Shown piece by piece: positions 1 through 8,229 of a stretch of 19,594 nt of DNA; position 1 is the first letter of the stretch, and each line of letters opens with the position of its first letter. Under the pieces are notes generated by a model. It was not told the origin of the DNA, searched no databases, and worked only from the letters and a program-made list of their open reading frames with translations. The translations under genes and the position numbers were made by a program. The stretch covers positions 1 to 19,594 of the forward strand of contig JAFCZI010000005.1 of assembly GCA_019314425.1 (NCBI GenBank), in the 5' to 3' direction. This DNA is from Deltaproteobacteria bacterium (GTDB lineage Bacteria; Desulfobacterota; DSM-4660; Desulfatiglandales; Desulfatiglandaceae).

Positions 1-282
1 TCTTCAAAAATTGATTGGCAAAACGAGGAATTTCGGCTGATTTTCAGCGAAGCTTTTTGACGACGACACCTACTCTTTCATAAATGTTGAAAGATAAACT
101 CAGTGATGACGTGGTCGGGAATTGCTGATGGGGTGGTCAATTTTCGGTTGTCATTCCTACGATTTTCCAGGAAGTCGAAAAACAATCAAGATTCAAATGG
201 CAGATTTATTTTACTGAGGGAGTTGTTTTTTGCTGGAAATATGATATCCTTTTTCCCTACATGAATCATTAAGGAGCGAAAA

Positions 283-1329
283 ATGGGTAGCTGGGTAAGC
301 TTGTTCAAGGCGTGGGGCGGGTCGTTGGGAAAAGCCCGGAATCAGGTTTTGACCGGGAGTCTGTGGATCATTACGATAATTATGCTAACCCTTTTTTCGT
401 CCGTGCATGTCGTTTACGCTCAGGGGGTAAAAAACCCGTCCTTTCATGAATGGCTCAAAGGGGTTCGCCAGAAGGCCCGTGCAGCGGGCGTTTCCCCAGA
501 AGTCCTGGACCGGGCGTTTCGGCGCCTGAAGCCTATTTCCAGAGTGGTCAAACTGGACCGCTCACAACCCGAATTTAAACGGACCTTCAAACGATATCTG
601 AGCCGTGTGGTTTCCGGGAGGACCGTCTGGGACGGTCGACGTCTGTACCGCGAACGCCGGGATCTTCTGAAAAAGATTGGAGATCAATACGGGGTTGAAC
701 CCCAGTATATTGTAGCCCTTTGGGGAATTGAAACCCGATATGGCCGGATTACGGGCGGATATCCGGTAATCGCCGCCCTGGCGACGCTGGCCTATGATGG
801 TCGGCGCGGTGCTTTTTTCAGGGGGGAACTGATTCGCGCCCTCAAGATTCTTGAGGAGGGACATATTGAGCTGGAAGACATGGATGGCTCCTGGGCGGGC
901 GCCATGGGGCAGGTTCAGTTCATGCCGTCATCTTTTCTGAGTTATGCGGTGGATTATGATGGTGATGGTCGAAGAGACATATGGGACAGTGTGCCCGATG
1001 CGCTGGCATCCGCCGCCAATTACCTGTCAAGATCCGGATGGAAGAAAAACCAGGGGTGGGGGGGGGAAGTCTCTTTGCCTGCGGGGTTCAGTAAAAATTT
1101 GGTGGGAGAAAGCAGCAAGAAAACCCTTAAAGAATGGCAACAACTGGGCGTTACCGGGAAGGGTGTTGCGGGAAAACCGGACCTGCAGGCGTACCTGGTG
1201 CAACCCAACAAAAACGGAGATCCCATAGTCCTGGCATATCCCAATTATGGTGTGATCCTGAAATGGAACCGATCCAATTATTTTGCCATCGCGGTGGGCA
1301 CACTGGCGGATCGGATTGCCGCACCATAA
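283..1329 (+). CDS. mltB: Lytic murein transglycosylase, MltB family
   Basis: A periplasmic enzyme that cleaves the MurNAc-GlcNAc bond of peptidoglycan with 1,6-anhydro product formation. The 348-residue protein has a basic N-terminus and a hydrophobic stretch at about residues 26-45 ending in VVYA-Q, which fits a signal peptidase I site. There is no lipobox cysteine, so unlike E. coli MltB it is probably soluble or anchored by an uncleaved signal. The SLT_2-type domain contains the family's catalytic motif WGIETRYG with the presumed catalytic Glu at 150, followed by GAMGQVQFMPSSF and the Asp-rich DYDGDGRRDIW segment. The start is supported by AAGGAG at 270-275. A TATGAT hexamer at 240-245 could be a -10 box but has no good -35 partner. 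The preceding 282 bases hold no gene I can support. The gene converges on prfC with only three bases between stop codons and no terminator hairpin. The mltB symbol is by family; other MltB-like paralogues cannot be excluded. Confidence 0.9.
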   Translation: MGSWVSLFKAWGGSLGKARNQVLTGSLWIITIIMLTLFSSVHVVYAQGVKNPSFHEWLKGVRQKARAAGVSPEVLDRAFRRLKPISRVVKLDRSQPEFKRTFKRYLSRVVSGRTVWDGRRLYRERRDLLKKIGDQYGVEPQYIVALWGIETRYGRITGGYPVIAALATLAYDGRRGAFFRGELIRALKILEEGHIELEDMDGSWAGAMGQVQFMPSSFLSYAVDYDGDGRRDIWDSVPDALASAANYLSRSGWKKNQGWGGEVSLPAGFSKNLVGESSKKTLKEWQQLGVTGKGVAGKPDLQAYLVQPNKNGDPIVLAYPNYGVILKWNRSNYFAIAVGTLADRIAAP

Positions 1330-1332
1330 TTT

Positions 1333-2919
1333 TCAATTATACTCCCGGGTTTTCTTGAATTCCACCTCCGGCCATTGTTCCATCACATGCTCCAGCCGCC
1401 ACTGACTCGGGCCCAGGAACGTCAATTCTTTCTCCGCATCAAGGGCCAGATAAGCGGCATTTTCCTGCTGAAATTCCTTAAAGCGTTTGGGATCGTCGCA
1501 GCTCACCCAGCGTGCCACGGCCAGCCCCATGGGTTCATAAACCGTGTCGGCCCCATATTCCTGTTTGAGCCGACTGGCGGTAACGTCAAATTGAAGGACG
1601 CCCACCGCCCCCAGAATGTAGTCACTGGTGCCCAAAGGACGAAATACCTGGGTGGCCCCCTCTTCCGCCAGCTGATGCAGACCCTTCTGCAACTGCTTTG
1701 ATTTCATCGGGTTTTTTAGGCGTATGCGCCTGAAGTGTTCTGGGGCGAAGTTGGGAATTCCGGTAAACTTGAGGGGTTCTTTTTCTGTAAAGGTGTCTCC
1801 GATTTTGATGGTACCGTGGTTGTGGATGCCGATGATGTCTCCGGGGTATGCTTCCTGAACATTTTCACGGGCTTGGGCCATGAATATGGTGGCATTGGCA
1901 ATGGTGATTTCCTTACCGATGCGGTGATGAATCACCTTCATGCCCCGCCTGAATGTGCCGGAACAAATCCGCAAAAATGCGATGCGGTCCCGATGGGCCA
2001 TGTCCATATTGGCCTGAATCTTAAAAACAAATCCCGAAAAGTCCGATTCGTATGGCGATACTTCCCGTGTCAGGGTGACGCGGGGCGCGGGGCGCGGCGA
2101 CATTTCAACAAATGTGTCCAGCAATTCCTTTACGCCGAAGTTGTTAATGGCGCTGCCAAAAAAAACAGGCGTTTGATTTCCCTTCAGGTAGTGCTTCAGA
2201 TCAAAGGGATTGGCGGCGCCGTCCAGCAATTCCACATCATCACGGAGTTCATCGGCCTGGTTGCCGAGCAATTCGTTGAGACGGGGATCGGCAAGATCCT
2301 CTATCATCAAGCCTTCCTGCGACACGGAAGACTGCCCCGGTTTGAAAAGATGCAGCCCCCGGTGATGACGATTGTAGACCCCTTTAAAGGCTTTCCCCAT
2401 TCCGATGGGCCATGACAGGGGTACGCACTCGATTTGCAGCTTTTCCTCAATGTCACTCAAAAGATCCAGCGGGGACAATCCTTCCCGGTCCAGTTTGTTA
2501 ATGAAGGTGATGATGGGGGTGTTTCGCATGCGGCACACCTCCATGAGCTTTTCCGTCTGGGGTTCCACGCCTTTGGCGCTGTCGATGACCATCAGGGCGC
2601 TGTCCACGGCTGTAAGTACGCGATAAGTGTCCTCAGAAAAGTCCTGGTGGCCCGGGGTATCCAGAAGATTAATCTCGAAGTCCCGGTAATTGAATTTCAT
2701 GGCACTGGTGGTGACGGAGATGCCCCTTTCCTGCTCAATACGCATCCAGTCGCTGGTGGCATGTCGCGCGGCTTTTCTGGCCTTGATGGCGCCGGCCTGT
2801 TGAATGGCGCCGCCAAAGAGCAGCAGTTTTTCCGTGAGGGTTGTTTTGCCGGCGTCGGGATGGCTGATAATACCGAAATTTCGCCGCCGATCCACTTCCT
2901 GTTTGTGCTGTTTGCTCAT
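1333..2919 (-). CDS. prfC: Peptide chain release factor 3 (RF3 GTPase)
   Basis: Cytosolic translational GTPase that removes RF1/RF2 from the ribosome after peptide release. The 528-residue length matches the family. The P-loop SHPDAGKTT lies at residues 19-27, the switch region carries [13 protein letters not shown], then DTPGHQDF (G3) and NKLD (G4) follow in order. Motifs such as [17 protein letters not shown] in domain II and the C-terminal [18 protein letters not shown] segment are typical of RF3 rather than EF-G. The start ATG has only a weak upstream purine stretch (TTTAAAGA), so the ribosome-binding site is poor. A promoter is predicted at 3155-3182, and mobile repeat copy A sits between that promoter and the gene, so the mRNA leader should carry most of the repeat as a long hairpin. 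Identification is secure; the effect of the repeat on expression is inference. Confidence 0.97.
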   Translation of the reverse strand: MSKQHKQEVDRRRNFGIISHPDAGKTTLTEKLLLFGGAIQQAGAIKARKAARHATSDWMRIEQERGISVTTSAMKFNYRDFEINLLDTPGHQDFSEDTYRVLTAVDSALMVIDSAKGVEPQTEKLMEVCRMRNTPIITFINKLDREGLSPLDLLSDIEEKLQIECVPLSWPIGMGKAFKGVYNRHHRGLHLFKPGQSSVSQEGLMIEDLADPRLNELLGNQADELRDDVELLDGAANPFDLKHYLKGNQTPVFFGSAINNFGVKELLDTFVEMSPRPAPRVTLTREVSPYESDFSGFVFKIQANMDMAHRDRIAFLRICSGTFRRGMKVIHHRIGKEITIANATIFMAQARENVQEAYPGDIIGIHNHGTIKIGDTFTEKEPLKFTGIPNFAPEHFRRIRLKNPMKSKQLQKGLHQLAEEGATQVFRPLGTSDYILGAVGVLQFDVTASRLKQEYGADTVYEPMGLAVARWVSCDDPKRFKEFQQENAAYLALDAEKELTFLGPSQWRLEHVMEQWPEVEFKKTREYN

Positions 2920-2941
2920 TCTTTAAAATAGCCTCAATTTT

Positions 2942-3103
2942 GATAGCGTTGTAAAAAGTCACAAATCCACCTGTAGATGGCGTTGTAAAAGGTGCCATAT
3001 ACAAGGCGTAGTGGTTTTTCAGGATCGTAGGCATACAATGTAGTATGTTGAGATTCTGAAAAATCACTGCAACGCAGTAGATGGGACTTTTTACGGCGCC
3101 ATC
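2942..3103. mobile_element. MITE-like inverted-repeat element, copy A
   Basis: A 162-bp non-autonomous element with no transposase. Its right end reads, on the opposite strand, GATGGCGCCGTAAAAAGTC, and its left end GATAGCGTTGTAAAAAGTC is the inverted partner. The inner 128 bp (2976-3103) is one long imperfect palindrome with arms of about 60 bp and its centre near GCATACAATGTAGTATG. The outer 34 bp (2942-2975) is an extra copy of the end sequence. Flanks AATTTT (2936-2941) and AATATT (3104-3109) match at 5 of 6 positions, a slightly decayed target duplication when compared with the perfect ones at copies B and C. The element lies in the divergent prfC/nudC region, on the prfC side of the predicted prfC promoter. 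Confidence 0.85.
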
Positions 3104-3114
3104 AATATTAACGT

Positions 3115-3141
3115 AAAAAAAACGGGCTCTGGGAGAGCCCG
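3115..3141 (-). terminator. Perfect hairpin with T8 tract, minus-strand terminator-like
   Basis: On the plus strand, eight A (3115-3122) precede CGGGCTCT (3123-3130), a GGG loop and AGAGCCCG (3134-3141). On the minus strand this is a perfect 8-bp GC-rich stem followed by eight T, the standard form of an intrinsic terminator. It points toward prfC and starts only a few nucleotides after the predicted prfC transcription start. It could be an attenuator, the end of a short minus-strand transcript, or an old terminator for a gene no longer present. Confidence 0.7.
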
Positions 3142-3154
3142 GTCGCCAGCCGAT

Positions 3155-3182
3155 AATATAATGCGTTTAGCGCAAAGGTCAA
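3155..3182 (-). promoter_or_regulatory. Predicted sigma-70 promoter for prfC
   Basis: On the minus strand TTGACC (3182-3177) is followed after 16 bases by TATATT (3160-3155). An alternative -10, TATTAT, sits two bases on with an 18-base spacer. Both hexamers match consensus at five of six or close to it. The predicted start near 3147 lies immediately before the terminator-like hairpin at 3115-3141, then mobile repeat copy A, then prfC. Confidence 0.5.
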
Positions 3183-3212
3183 TGGGCATCCACTGTGAAA
3201 ACCCGCTGATCC

Positions 3213-3241
3213 TTGACACTTGTTCGTCCGCCTGCTATCGA
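3213..3241 (+). promoter_or_regulatory. Predicted sigma-70 promoter for nudC
   Basis: A perfect TTGACA (3213-3218) is followed after 17 bases by TATCGA (3236-3241), a weak -10 that matches only at its first three positions. The expected transcript would begin about 30 bases before the nudC ATG, leaving room for the AAAGGAGAG ribosome-binding site. Confidence 0.4.
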
Positions 3242-3277
3242 TAGCGCAATGACCCATTGATTAAAGGAGAGACATGC

Positions 3278-4090
3278 ATGACGTTTGCATCCACTGCCGA
3301 ACCGCCCCTCACACCCCCTGAAAATGCCCTCTGGTTTTTGTTCCGGGAGCAACGTCTTCTGGTGATGCAGAAAGGCGATAAAGCCAAAATACCGAAAACC
3401 CGGGAACTGGAAAAGGTCCGGTTTTCTCCTAGAGTGAAACGGTTTTTCGGTATGTTAAATGATCAGCCCTGCTATGCGGCGGAATTGAGCGACAACGAAC
3501 CGATCCCCAAAGGTCTTTTACCCATGAAACTGCGTCAGGTGTTTCAGCAGTTTGACGCGGATGGCGTCCAGGCGGTAGGGTTGGCCAGCCACTTGCTGGC
3601 CTGGCATCGAAATCATGAATACTGCGGTAAATGTGGGAAACCCACAAAAGACAAGGCGGACGAACGGGCCAAGGTCTGCCCGGAATGCGGATTGGTCAAT
3701 TATCCGCGGCTTTCTCCGGCCATTATTGTCGCTGTTGTCAGGGATGGAAAAATCCTCCTGGGTCGTTCATCCCGATTTCCAAAGTCATTTTACAGTGTTC
3801 TGGCGGGGTTTGTGGAACCGGGTGAAAGGCTTGAAGATTGCGTCAGGAGGGAAGTGCTTGAGGAGGTGCGCATTTCGGTCAAGAATATTCGCTATTTTGG
3901 GAGCCAGCCCTGGCCATTCCCCGATTCCCTGATGGTGGGATTTACGGCTGAATACGCGGGTGGCGAAATACGGACGGACGGCGTGGAAATCTCCCATGCG
4001 GACTGGTTTGCGCCGGATAGTCTTCCGCTGCTCCCCCCCGGCATCAGCATTTCACGGGAATTGATTGATTGGTTTACGGCAAGGGTCTGA
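3278..4090 (+). CDS. nudC: NAD+ diphosphatase / NAD-cap decapping Nudix hydrolase
   Basis: Hydrolyses NAD(H) to NMN(H) and AMP; E. coli NudC also removes NAD caps from RNA 5' ends. The 270-residue protein has the family's order: a variable N-terminal domain, a zinc ribbon with Cys116/Cys119 and Cys134/Cys137 (CGKC...CPEC), then the Nudix fold. The Nudix box begins at Gly177 (GFVEPGERLED) and contains REVLEE at about 191-196. The NudC hallmark SQPWPFPDSLM follows. One deviation is visible: the conserved Gly after EEx is Arg198 (EEVRI), whereas the catalytic Glu residues are intact. The ATG at 3278 is preferred over a TTG seven codons upstream because AAAGGAGAG lies at 3263-3271 with normal spacing. 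It is transcribed divergently from prfC. Confidence 0.95.
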   Translation: MTFASTAEPPLTPPENALWFLFREQRLLVMQKGDKAKIPKTRELEKVRFSPRVKRFFGMLNDQPCYAAELSDNEPIPKGLLPMKLRQVFQQFDADGVQAVGLASHLLAWHRNHEYCGKCGKPTKDKADERAKVCPECGLVNYPRLSPAIIVAVVRDGKILLGRSSRFPKSFYSVLAGFVEPGERLEDCVRREVLEEVRISVKNIRYFGSQPWPFPDSLMVGFTAEYAGGEIRTDGVEISHADWFAPDSLPLLPPGISISRELIDWFTARV

Positions 4091-4180
4091 TCTGTTCTCC
4101 GCATTTCAAAACATGCAGGAGGAAGTGGTGAAAAAGGTGGCATTTAAAACAGCCAAAACCGGCCTCGGGAAGCTAAGGTT

Positions 4181-4342
4181 GATGGTCTCGTAAAAAGTCA
4201 CGAATTTATCTTCAGGTGGCGTTGCAAAAAAATCCATATACAAGGCGTAGTGGCTTTTCAGGATCGTCGGGCATACATGTCGTATGTTGAGATTCTGAAA
4301 AATCACTGCAACGCAGTAGGTGGGACTTTTTACGGCGCCATC
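4181..4342. mobile_element. MITE-like inverted-repeat element, copy B
   Basis: A 162-bp copy in the same orientation as copy A. The left end is GATGGTCTCGTAAAAAGTC and the inverted right end GATGGCGCCGTAAAAAGTC. A 34-bp duplicated outer end (4181-4214) precedes the 128-bp palindrome (4215-4342). It is bounded by perfect 6-bp direct repeats AAGGTT at 4175-4180 and 4343-4348. The same flanks can be read as a 4-bp duplication (AGGT) of an element that begins TGATGG and ends CCATCA. The right end overlaps the stop codon of the NFACT-R gene, supplying the last two bases of its TGA. Confidence 0.92.
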
Positions 4343-4715
4343 AAGGTTCAGGCAGGGCAGGGCGCACTTTCAATGGGAACTCTTTCCGAATTTTAACCAG
4401 GCCCGGCTTGGCCCCTCTGGGTTTTGTTACGTACCGGGCCTGGGTACACGAGACTGGTGCCAAGCCGCCGTTTCGCGCTTTGCTGTAATAGGCGGCGATG
4501 GCGGCGGCTTGTTTGAGGGTCTCGCGGCCAGCTTCTTTTCCTTTCTCGACCTTCAGTACCACGTGGCTGCCGGGCATACCCCGCACATGAAACCAGAAAT
4601 CATTGGGTTTTGCCAGTTTGATGCTGAGATGATCGTTGTCGACATCCGTTTTCCCGGCAAGCACTGTCCAACCCCCCGGCAGTTCATGTTCAATGATGTT
4701 ATACTGAGAGGGCAA
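4341..4715 (-). CDS. Stand-alone NFACT-R (DUF814-type) RNA-binding domain protein
   Basis: A 124-residue protein that is essentially one NFACT-R domain, the C-terminal RNA-binding part of RqcH/Rqc2/NEMF ribosome quality-control factors and of fibronectin-binding-protein homologues. Visible marks are the GGWTVLAGKTDVDNDHLS start, the PNDFWFHVRGMPGSHVVL core, KQAAAIAAYYSKAR and a basic C-terminus ending TKPRGAKPGLVKIRKEF. The NFACT-N and coiled-coil arms of full RqcH are absent, so it cannot do the complete C-terminal-tailing job alone. The start is a TTG, chosen because GGAAAG overlaps the end of the upstream gene at good spacing and no ATG occurs before residue 47. Only five bases separate it from the upstream hypothetical gene, so the two are almost certainly co-transcribed. 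The stop codon is partly supplied by copy B of the mobile repeat. Confidence 0.85.
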   Translation of the reverse strand: MPSQYNIIEHELPGGWTVLAGKTDVDNDHLSIKLAKPNDFWFHVRGMPGSHVVLKVEKGKEAGRETLKQAAAIAAYYSKARNGGLAPVSCTQARYVTKPRGAKPGLVKIRKEFPLKVRPALPEP

Positions 4716-4720
4716 GAAGG

Positions 4721-5089
4721 CTACTTTCCGGGCACGATAATACGGGGATTATCCGCTTTTGGTTGCTGTTCCTGCTGCTGTGCCTGCATCTGTTTCGCCC
4801 TTTCCATCATCTCTTCCATCGCTTTTTTCATGGCGCCGGGGAATTCGTCGATGGCTGCTTCCAGCGTGGCGGCTTGCAACGGTGTATGAATGGGAACAAG
4901 CCCCTGATGGGAGCGGAGCTGGGTATGTCCCACGAATAGGGTCTGGCGGCTTTCGTCTTCGGTTCCATCCGGTTTGATGGGCGTAAGGCACCTGATGGAC
5001 CCTACCTGAAGATCCGTAACGGACTCCTCCCGACATAGGTTTTGTTTGTTGAAGTCAAAGTTGACTTGGTTCTGGCCGTTAGCGGTCAT
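4721..5089 (-). CDS. Conserved small cytoplasmic protein, Gln-rich C-terminus
   Basis: A 122-residue protein that I cannot assign a function. It has no signal peptide, membrane segment or cysteine pair; a single Cys is at about residue 19. The N-terminal half (about 1-75) looks like a compact beta-rich domain with the segments VNFDFNKQNLCREESVTDL and VGSIRCLTPIKPDGTEDES. Residues about 76-104 form a likely helix with MKKAMEEMMERAKQMQAQQ, followed by a Gln-rich run and a short basic tail. I have a loose memory of similar small proteins annotated only as cytoplasmic protein in deltaproteobacteria. GGGAG lies eight bases before the ATG. It is the first gene of a pair with NFACT-R, so a link to ribosome or RNA handling is possible but is inference from position only. 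Confidence 0.75.
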   Translation of the reverse strand: MTANGQNQVNFDFNKQNLCREESVTDLQVGSIRCLTPIKPDGTEDESRQTLFVGHTQLRSHQGLVPIHTPLQAATLEAAIDEFPGAMKKAMEEMMERAKQMQAQQQEQQPKADNPRIIVPGK

Positions 5090-5203
5090 TAGATTTCTCC
5101 CTGAGAGTTTTGAAAAAAAAGATCGTTCTTAGCATGTTGCGTCACTATTGGGTTTCAGATATCATTTCGAGATCCAAATAGCAACCCCCGGGCGCTCGTT
5201 TTC

Positions 5204-6016
5204 TTACGGGTCGATCATCACCCGCTCAACGCGAGGAATGTTCTGATTCAGAAATTTTTCGCCAAATACCCTGAATCTTTCGGGGTCATCCGTGGTGCGA
5301 TAAGTGACGGTTTTGTTTCTGGGGATCAGGGCCTCTATTTCCGGGTGCCGGGTTAAATAATCCTCCAACTTGTACGCGACGATTTCGGGGCCGTTCAACA
5401 CGCGGCAGTTTTTCCCCATGATCCGTTCGATATCCTTTTCCAGAAAACGGTAGTGGGTACATCCCAGGATGAGGGTATCGATTTTCTTCCGTTTCAAACG
5501 GGACAGGTATTTCTTGAGAATCATGTTGGATTCCGGTTTCCCCACCCAGCCTTCTTCCACCAGGGGGACCAGAAGTGGACATGCCTGCTCGTAAATTTTG
5601 AGCTCAGTTCTCAGCTTTCGCAATTCTTCTTCATAGACCCTTGATTCAGTGGTGGCCTGCGTGCCGATGACGCCGATTCGGCCGTAGCGCGTCGATTCAA
5701 CAGCGGATTCGGCCAGGGGAATCACAACCCCCAGGACACGACGGTCCGGATAGTTCACCGGCAGCCACTCCTGTTGGATTTTGCGAAGCGCTTTGGTTGA
5801 AGCCGTGTTACAGGCAAGAACAATGACCATGCACCCTTTGCTGAACAGAAAATTTACCGCTTGACGGGTGTACGTATAGATGACCTCCTGGCTTTTGCTG
5901 CCATAGGGCGTACGGGCGCTGTCACCCAGATAGAGATAATCGTATGCTGGAAGCTTTTTCAAAAATGCGCTCAAGATAGTGAGCCCGCCAAATCCTGAAT
6001 CAAAAACACCGATCAT
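5204..6016 (-). CDS. murI: Glutamate racemase
   Basis: Converts L-glutamate to D-glutamate for peptidoglycan synthesis in the cytosol without a cofactor. The 270-residue length is typical. The N-terminal DSGFGGLTIL (from residue 6) and GDSARTPYGSKS (31-42) bind substrate. ACNTAS carries the first catalytic Cys at 69, and LGCTHY carries the second Cys at 186 with His188. Two-domain pseudo-symmetry is intact, with no missing residues. A strong AAGGAGGT ribosome-binding site sits about eight bases before the ATG. A TTGACA on the minus strand at 6067-6072 has no convincing -10. The gene is divergent from htpG and followed, after about 115 bases without a clear terminator, by the NFACT-R pair on the same strand. 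Confidence 0.97.
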   Translation of the reverse strand: MIGVFDSGFGGLTILSAFLKKLPAYDYLYLGDSARTPYGSKSQEVIYTYTRQAVNFLFSKGCMVIVLACNTASTKALRKIQQEWLPVNYPDRRVLGVVIPLAESAVESTRYGRIGVIGTQATTESRVYEEELRKLRTELKIYEQACPLLVPLVEEGWVGKPESNMILKKYLSRLKRKKIDTLILGCTHYRFLEKDIERIMGKNCRVLNGPEIVAYKLEDYLTRHPEIEALIPRNKTVTYRTTDDPERFRVFGEKFLNQNIPRVERVMIDP

Positions 6017-6136
6017 AATGATATGACCTCCTTTTCCCCACTGGTTTCACCCTGATGACCTCAATCTGTCAAGAAAAAAATCCATTTCCCTCAACACCAC
6101 CGGTGCCCGTAGTCCCACAATAGCGTCCCAAAGGTC

Positions 6137-6166
6137 TTGACATCTCAAAATTTGAGCCCACTTTAT
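6137..6166 (+). promoter_or_regulatory. Predicted htpG promoter with internal palindrome
   Basis: TTGACA at 6137-6142 (within CTTGAC) is followed by CCCACTTTAT at 6157-6166. Read as a sigma-70 promoter the -10 is poor (CTTTAT or ACTTTA). Read as a heat-shock sigma-32 type promoter, CTTGAC plus 15 bases plus CCCACTTT is a fair match to CTTGAA and CCCCATNT. A perfect 13-bp inverted repeat CTCAAAATTTGAG (6144-6156) fills the spacer and could be an operator. It does not resemble CIRCE. Confidence 0.4.
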
Positions 6167-6227
6167 GGGGGTGTTTTTTTGAAGAAAATGTAAAACGAGA
6201 CCTTTGAAATCTGAAAGAGGAGACGAT

Positions 6228-8159
6228 ATGTCAGGAAAGCAAGAGACCCATGAGTTTAAGACGGAAATTCAGCAGATGCTGAATCTTATTATCAATTCTT
6301 TGTATTCCAATCGGGATATATTCCTGAGGGAGCTGATCTCAAATTCATCGGATGCCATCGACCGGCTGCGGTTTAAAGCACAGACCGATGCGGAAATCCT
6401 GGGCGATGACACCGATTTTTTCATCCGAATCACCCCCGACAAAGAGAAAAAGACCCTTGAAATAACGGACAACGGTATTGGCATGACCCGTGACGAGGTC
6501 ATGGAGAATATCGGCACCATCGCTAAAAGCGGTACTGCAGCATTTATGGCGGCCCTTGAAAAATCGAAGAAGGAGGACGCTCTGGCCCCCGATCTCATCG
6601 GGAAATTCGGGGTTGGTTTCTACAGTGCGTTTATTGTAGCCAATAAAGTGACCCTGACCACGAAGGCAGCGGGTTCGGATACCGCCGTCCGGTGGGAGTC
6701 CAAAGGAGATGGGTCCTACACCATTGAGGAAGTTGAGAAAGCGGGGCGGGGAACCACCATTCTCCTTGAGCTGAAAGATCTCGAAGAGAAAGCCGATAAC
6801 GATTATACGGATGAATGGGCGATCCGTCAGACCGTGAAAAAGCATTCGGACTTTGTCCGGTATCCCATTCTGATGGAGGTGGACAAAACCGAACCCATTC
6901 CCGAAGCGGAACAGCTCAAGGGCACCGATGGGAAACCCCTCTCCGCCACACGGAAAGTGCGGGAGGACGAAACCCTCAACTCCATGAAGGCCATCTGGAC
7001 CCGGCCCAAGTCCGAGATTAAAGAAGAGGAATACAAGGAGTTTTACAAACACATCAGCCATGACTGGAACGACCCCCTGTCCCATATTCATGTGAAACTA
7101 GAAGGGGTGGTGGAATACACCATGCTCCTGTTTGTTCCGGAAAAGGCGCCTTTTGATTTTTTCACGGTCGAACGAAAGCATGGCATCCGGCTTTTTTCCC
7201 GCCGGGTGTTCATCATGGAGAACTGCAAGGATCTGATCCCCGAATACCTGCGGTTCATCAAAGGCGTCGTGGATGCCATGGATTTGAACCTGAACGTCAG
7301 CCGTGAAATATTGCAGCAGGACAAAATGGTTCGAAACATTCGAAAAAACATCATCAAAAATGTGCTGAATCATCTTGGGGAGATGGACAAGGAGACTTAC
7401 GAAAAATTCTTTGACGCTTTTGGCATGGTGTTAAAAGAGGGCATCCATTCGGATTTTGAAAACAAGGACAAGATTGCGGATCTGGTACGCTACAAAACCA
7501 CTAAGTCGGGCGGCAAGTATGTTTCCCTCAAGGAGTATATGGTCAACATGAAGCCGGATCAGGAAGGGATCTATTATATAACCGGGGAAAATATCGCCAC
7601 CCTTATCAATAGCCCCCACCTGGAAAAGCTGAAGGATAAGGCCTATGAAGTGCTGCTCATGAGCGACCCCATCGACGAATGGGTGGTACAGGCTTTGACC
7701 GAATATGACAAAAAACCCCTCATAAGTGCTGAAAAAGGGGATTTAAAAATCGATGATGACAAGAAAAAAGAGGAGAAGACGAAAGACCTGAATTCCCTCT
7801 TTGAATTCATCCAGAGCGAGCTGCATGAGAAGGTCAAAGAAGTGCGGTCGTCAACACACCTCAAGGATTCCGTGGCCTGCCTTTCCAGCGATGAAGGGGA
7901 GATGAGCGCCTACATGGAAAAGATCATGAAGGCCACCGGCAATGTCGGCCCCGACGCTAAACGGGTGCTGGAGCTGAACGTGGACCATCCGGCGGTCGGT
8001 AAAATGAAGGAAATGTTTGAAAGCAACAAGAAAGACCCCAAGCTGAAAGATTACAGTCAGCTGCTCTTCGATATGGCGGTGATCGGCGAGGGTGGAAAAA
8101 TCGATAACCCGTCCCGTTTCAACAAACAGGTGGGCGAATTGCTGACCGGCGCCCTTTAA
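6228..8159 (+). CDS. htpG: Molecular chaperone HtpG (bacterial Hsp90)
   Basis: ATP-dependent cytosolic chaperone that acts as a homodimer on partly folded clients. The 643 residues cover the N-terminal GHKL ATPase, middle and C-terminal dimerisation domains. ATPase motifs are complete: [14 protein letters not shown] with the metal and nucleotide contacts, [17 protein letters not shown] as the lid segment, and [13 protein letters not shown]. The middle-domain catalytic loop [11 protein letters not shown] with its conserved Arg is present, and the protein ends without an MEEVD tail, as expected for bacteria. The ATG at 6228 is chosen over a TTG eight codons upstream because AAAGAGGAG lies just before it. 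A candidate heat-shock type promoter with a palindrome lies at 6137-6166 and a strong terminator at 8186-8226, so htpG is probably monocistronic. Confidence 0.98.
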   Translation: MSGKQETHEFKTEIQQMLNLIINSLYSNRDIFLRELISNSSDAIDRLRFKAQTDAEILGDDTDFFIRITPDKEKKTLEITDNGIGMTRDEVMENIGTIAKSGTAAFMAALEKSKKEDALAPDLIGKFGVGFYSAFIVANKVTLTTKAAGSDTAVRWESKGDGSYTIEEVEKAGRGTTILLELKDLEEKADNDYTDEWAIRQTVKKHSDFVRYPILMEVDKTEPIPEAEQLKGTDGKPLSATRKVREDETLNSMKAIWTRPKSEIKEEEYKEFYKHISHDWNDPLSHIHVKLEGVVEYTMLLFVPEKAPFDFFTVERKHGIRLFSRRVFIMENCKDLIPEYLRFIKGVVDAMDLNLNVSREILQQDKMVRNIRKNIIKNVLNHLGEMDKETYEKFFDAFGMVLKEGIHSDFENKDKIADLVRYKTTKSGGKYVSLKEYMVNMKPDQEGIYYITGENIATLINSPHLEKLKDKAYEVLLMSDPIDEWVVQALTEYDKKPLISAEKGDLKIDDDKKKEEKTKDLNSLFEFIQSELHEKVKEVRSSTHLKDSVACLSSDEGEMSAYMEKIMKATGNVGPDAKRVLELNVDHPAVGKMKEMFESNKKDPKLKDYSQLLFDMAVIGEGGKIDNPSRFNKQVGELLTGAL

Positions 8160-8185
8160 TCCCGAACCCTTCATTCCCAATTCAA

Positions 8186-8226
8186 AAAAAACGGCCGTCT
8201 TTTTTCATGAAGGACGGTCGTTTTTT
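8186..8226 (+). terminator. Intrinsic terminator after htpG
   Basis: AAAAAACGGCCGTC (8186-8199) pairs with GACGGTCGTTTTTT (8213-8226) with one G-T type mismatch, across a 13-base loop. The T6 tract follows the stem. The A-tract on the left arm means it could also act on the other strand. Confidence 0.85.
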
Positions 8227-8229
8227 GTT

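Noticed and set aside
1735..2415. 226-codon plus-strand open frame opposite prfC
   Set aside because: Shadow of the strongly conserved prfC gene; no family resemblance and no ribosome-binding site.
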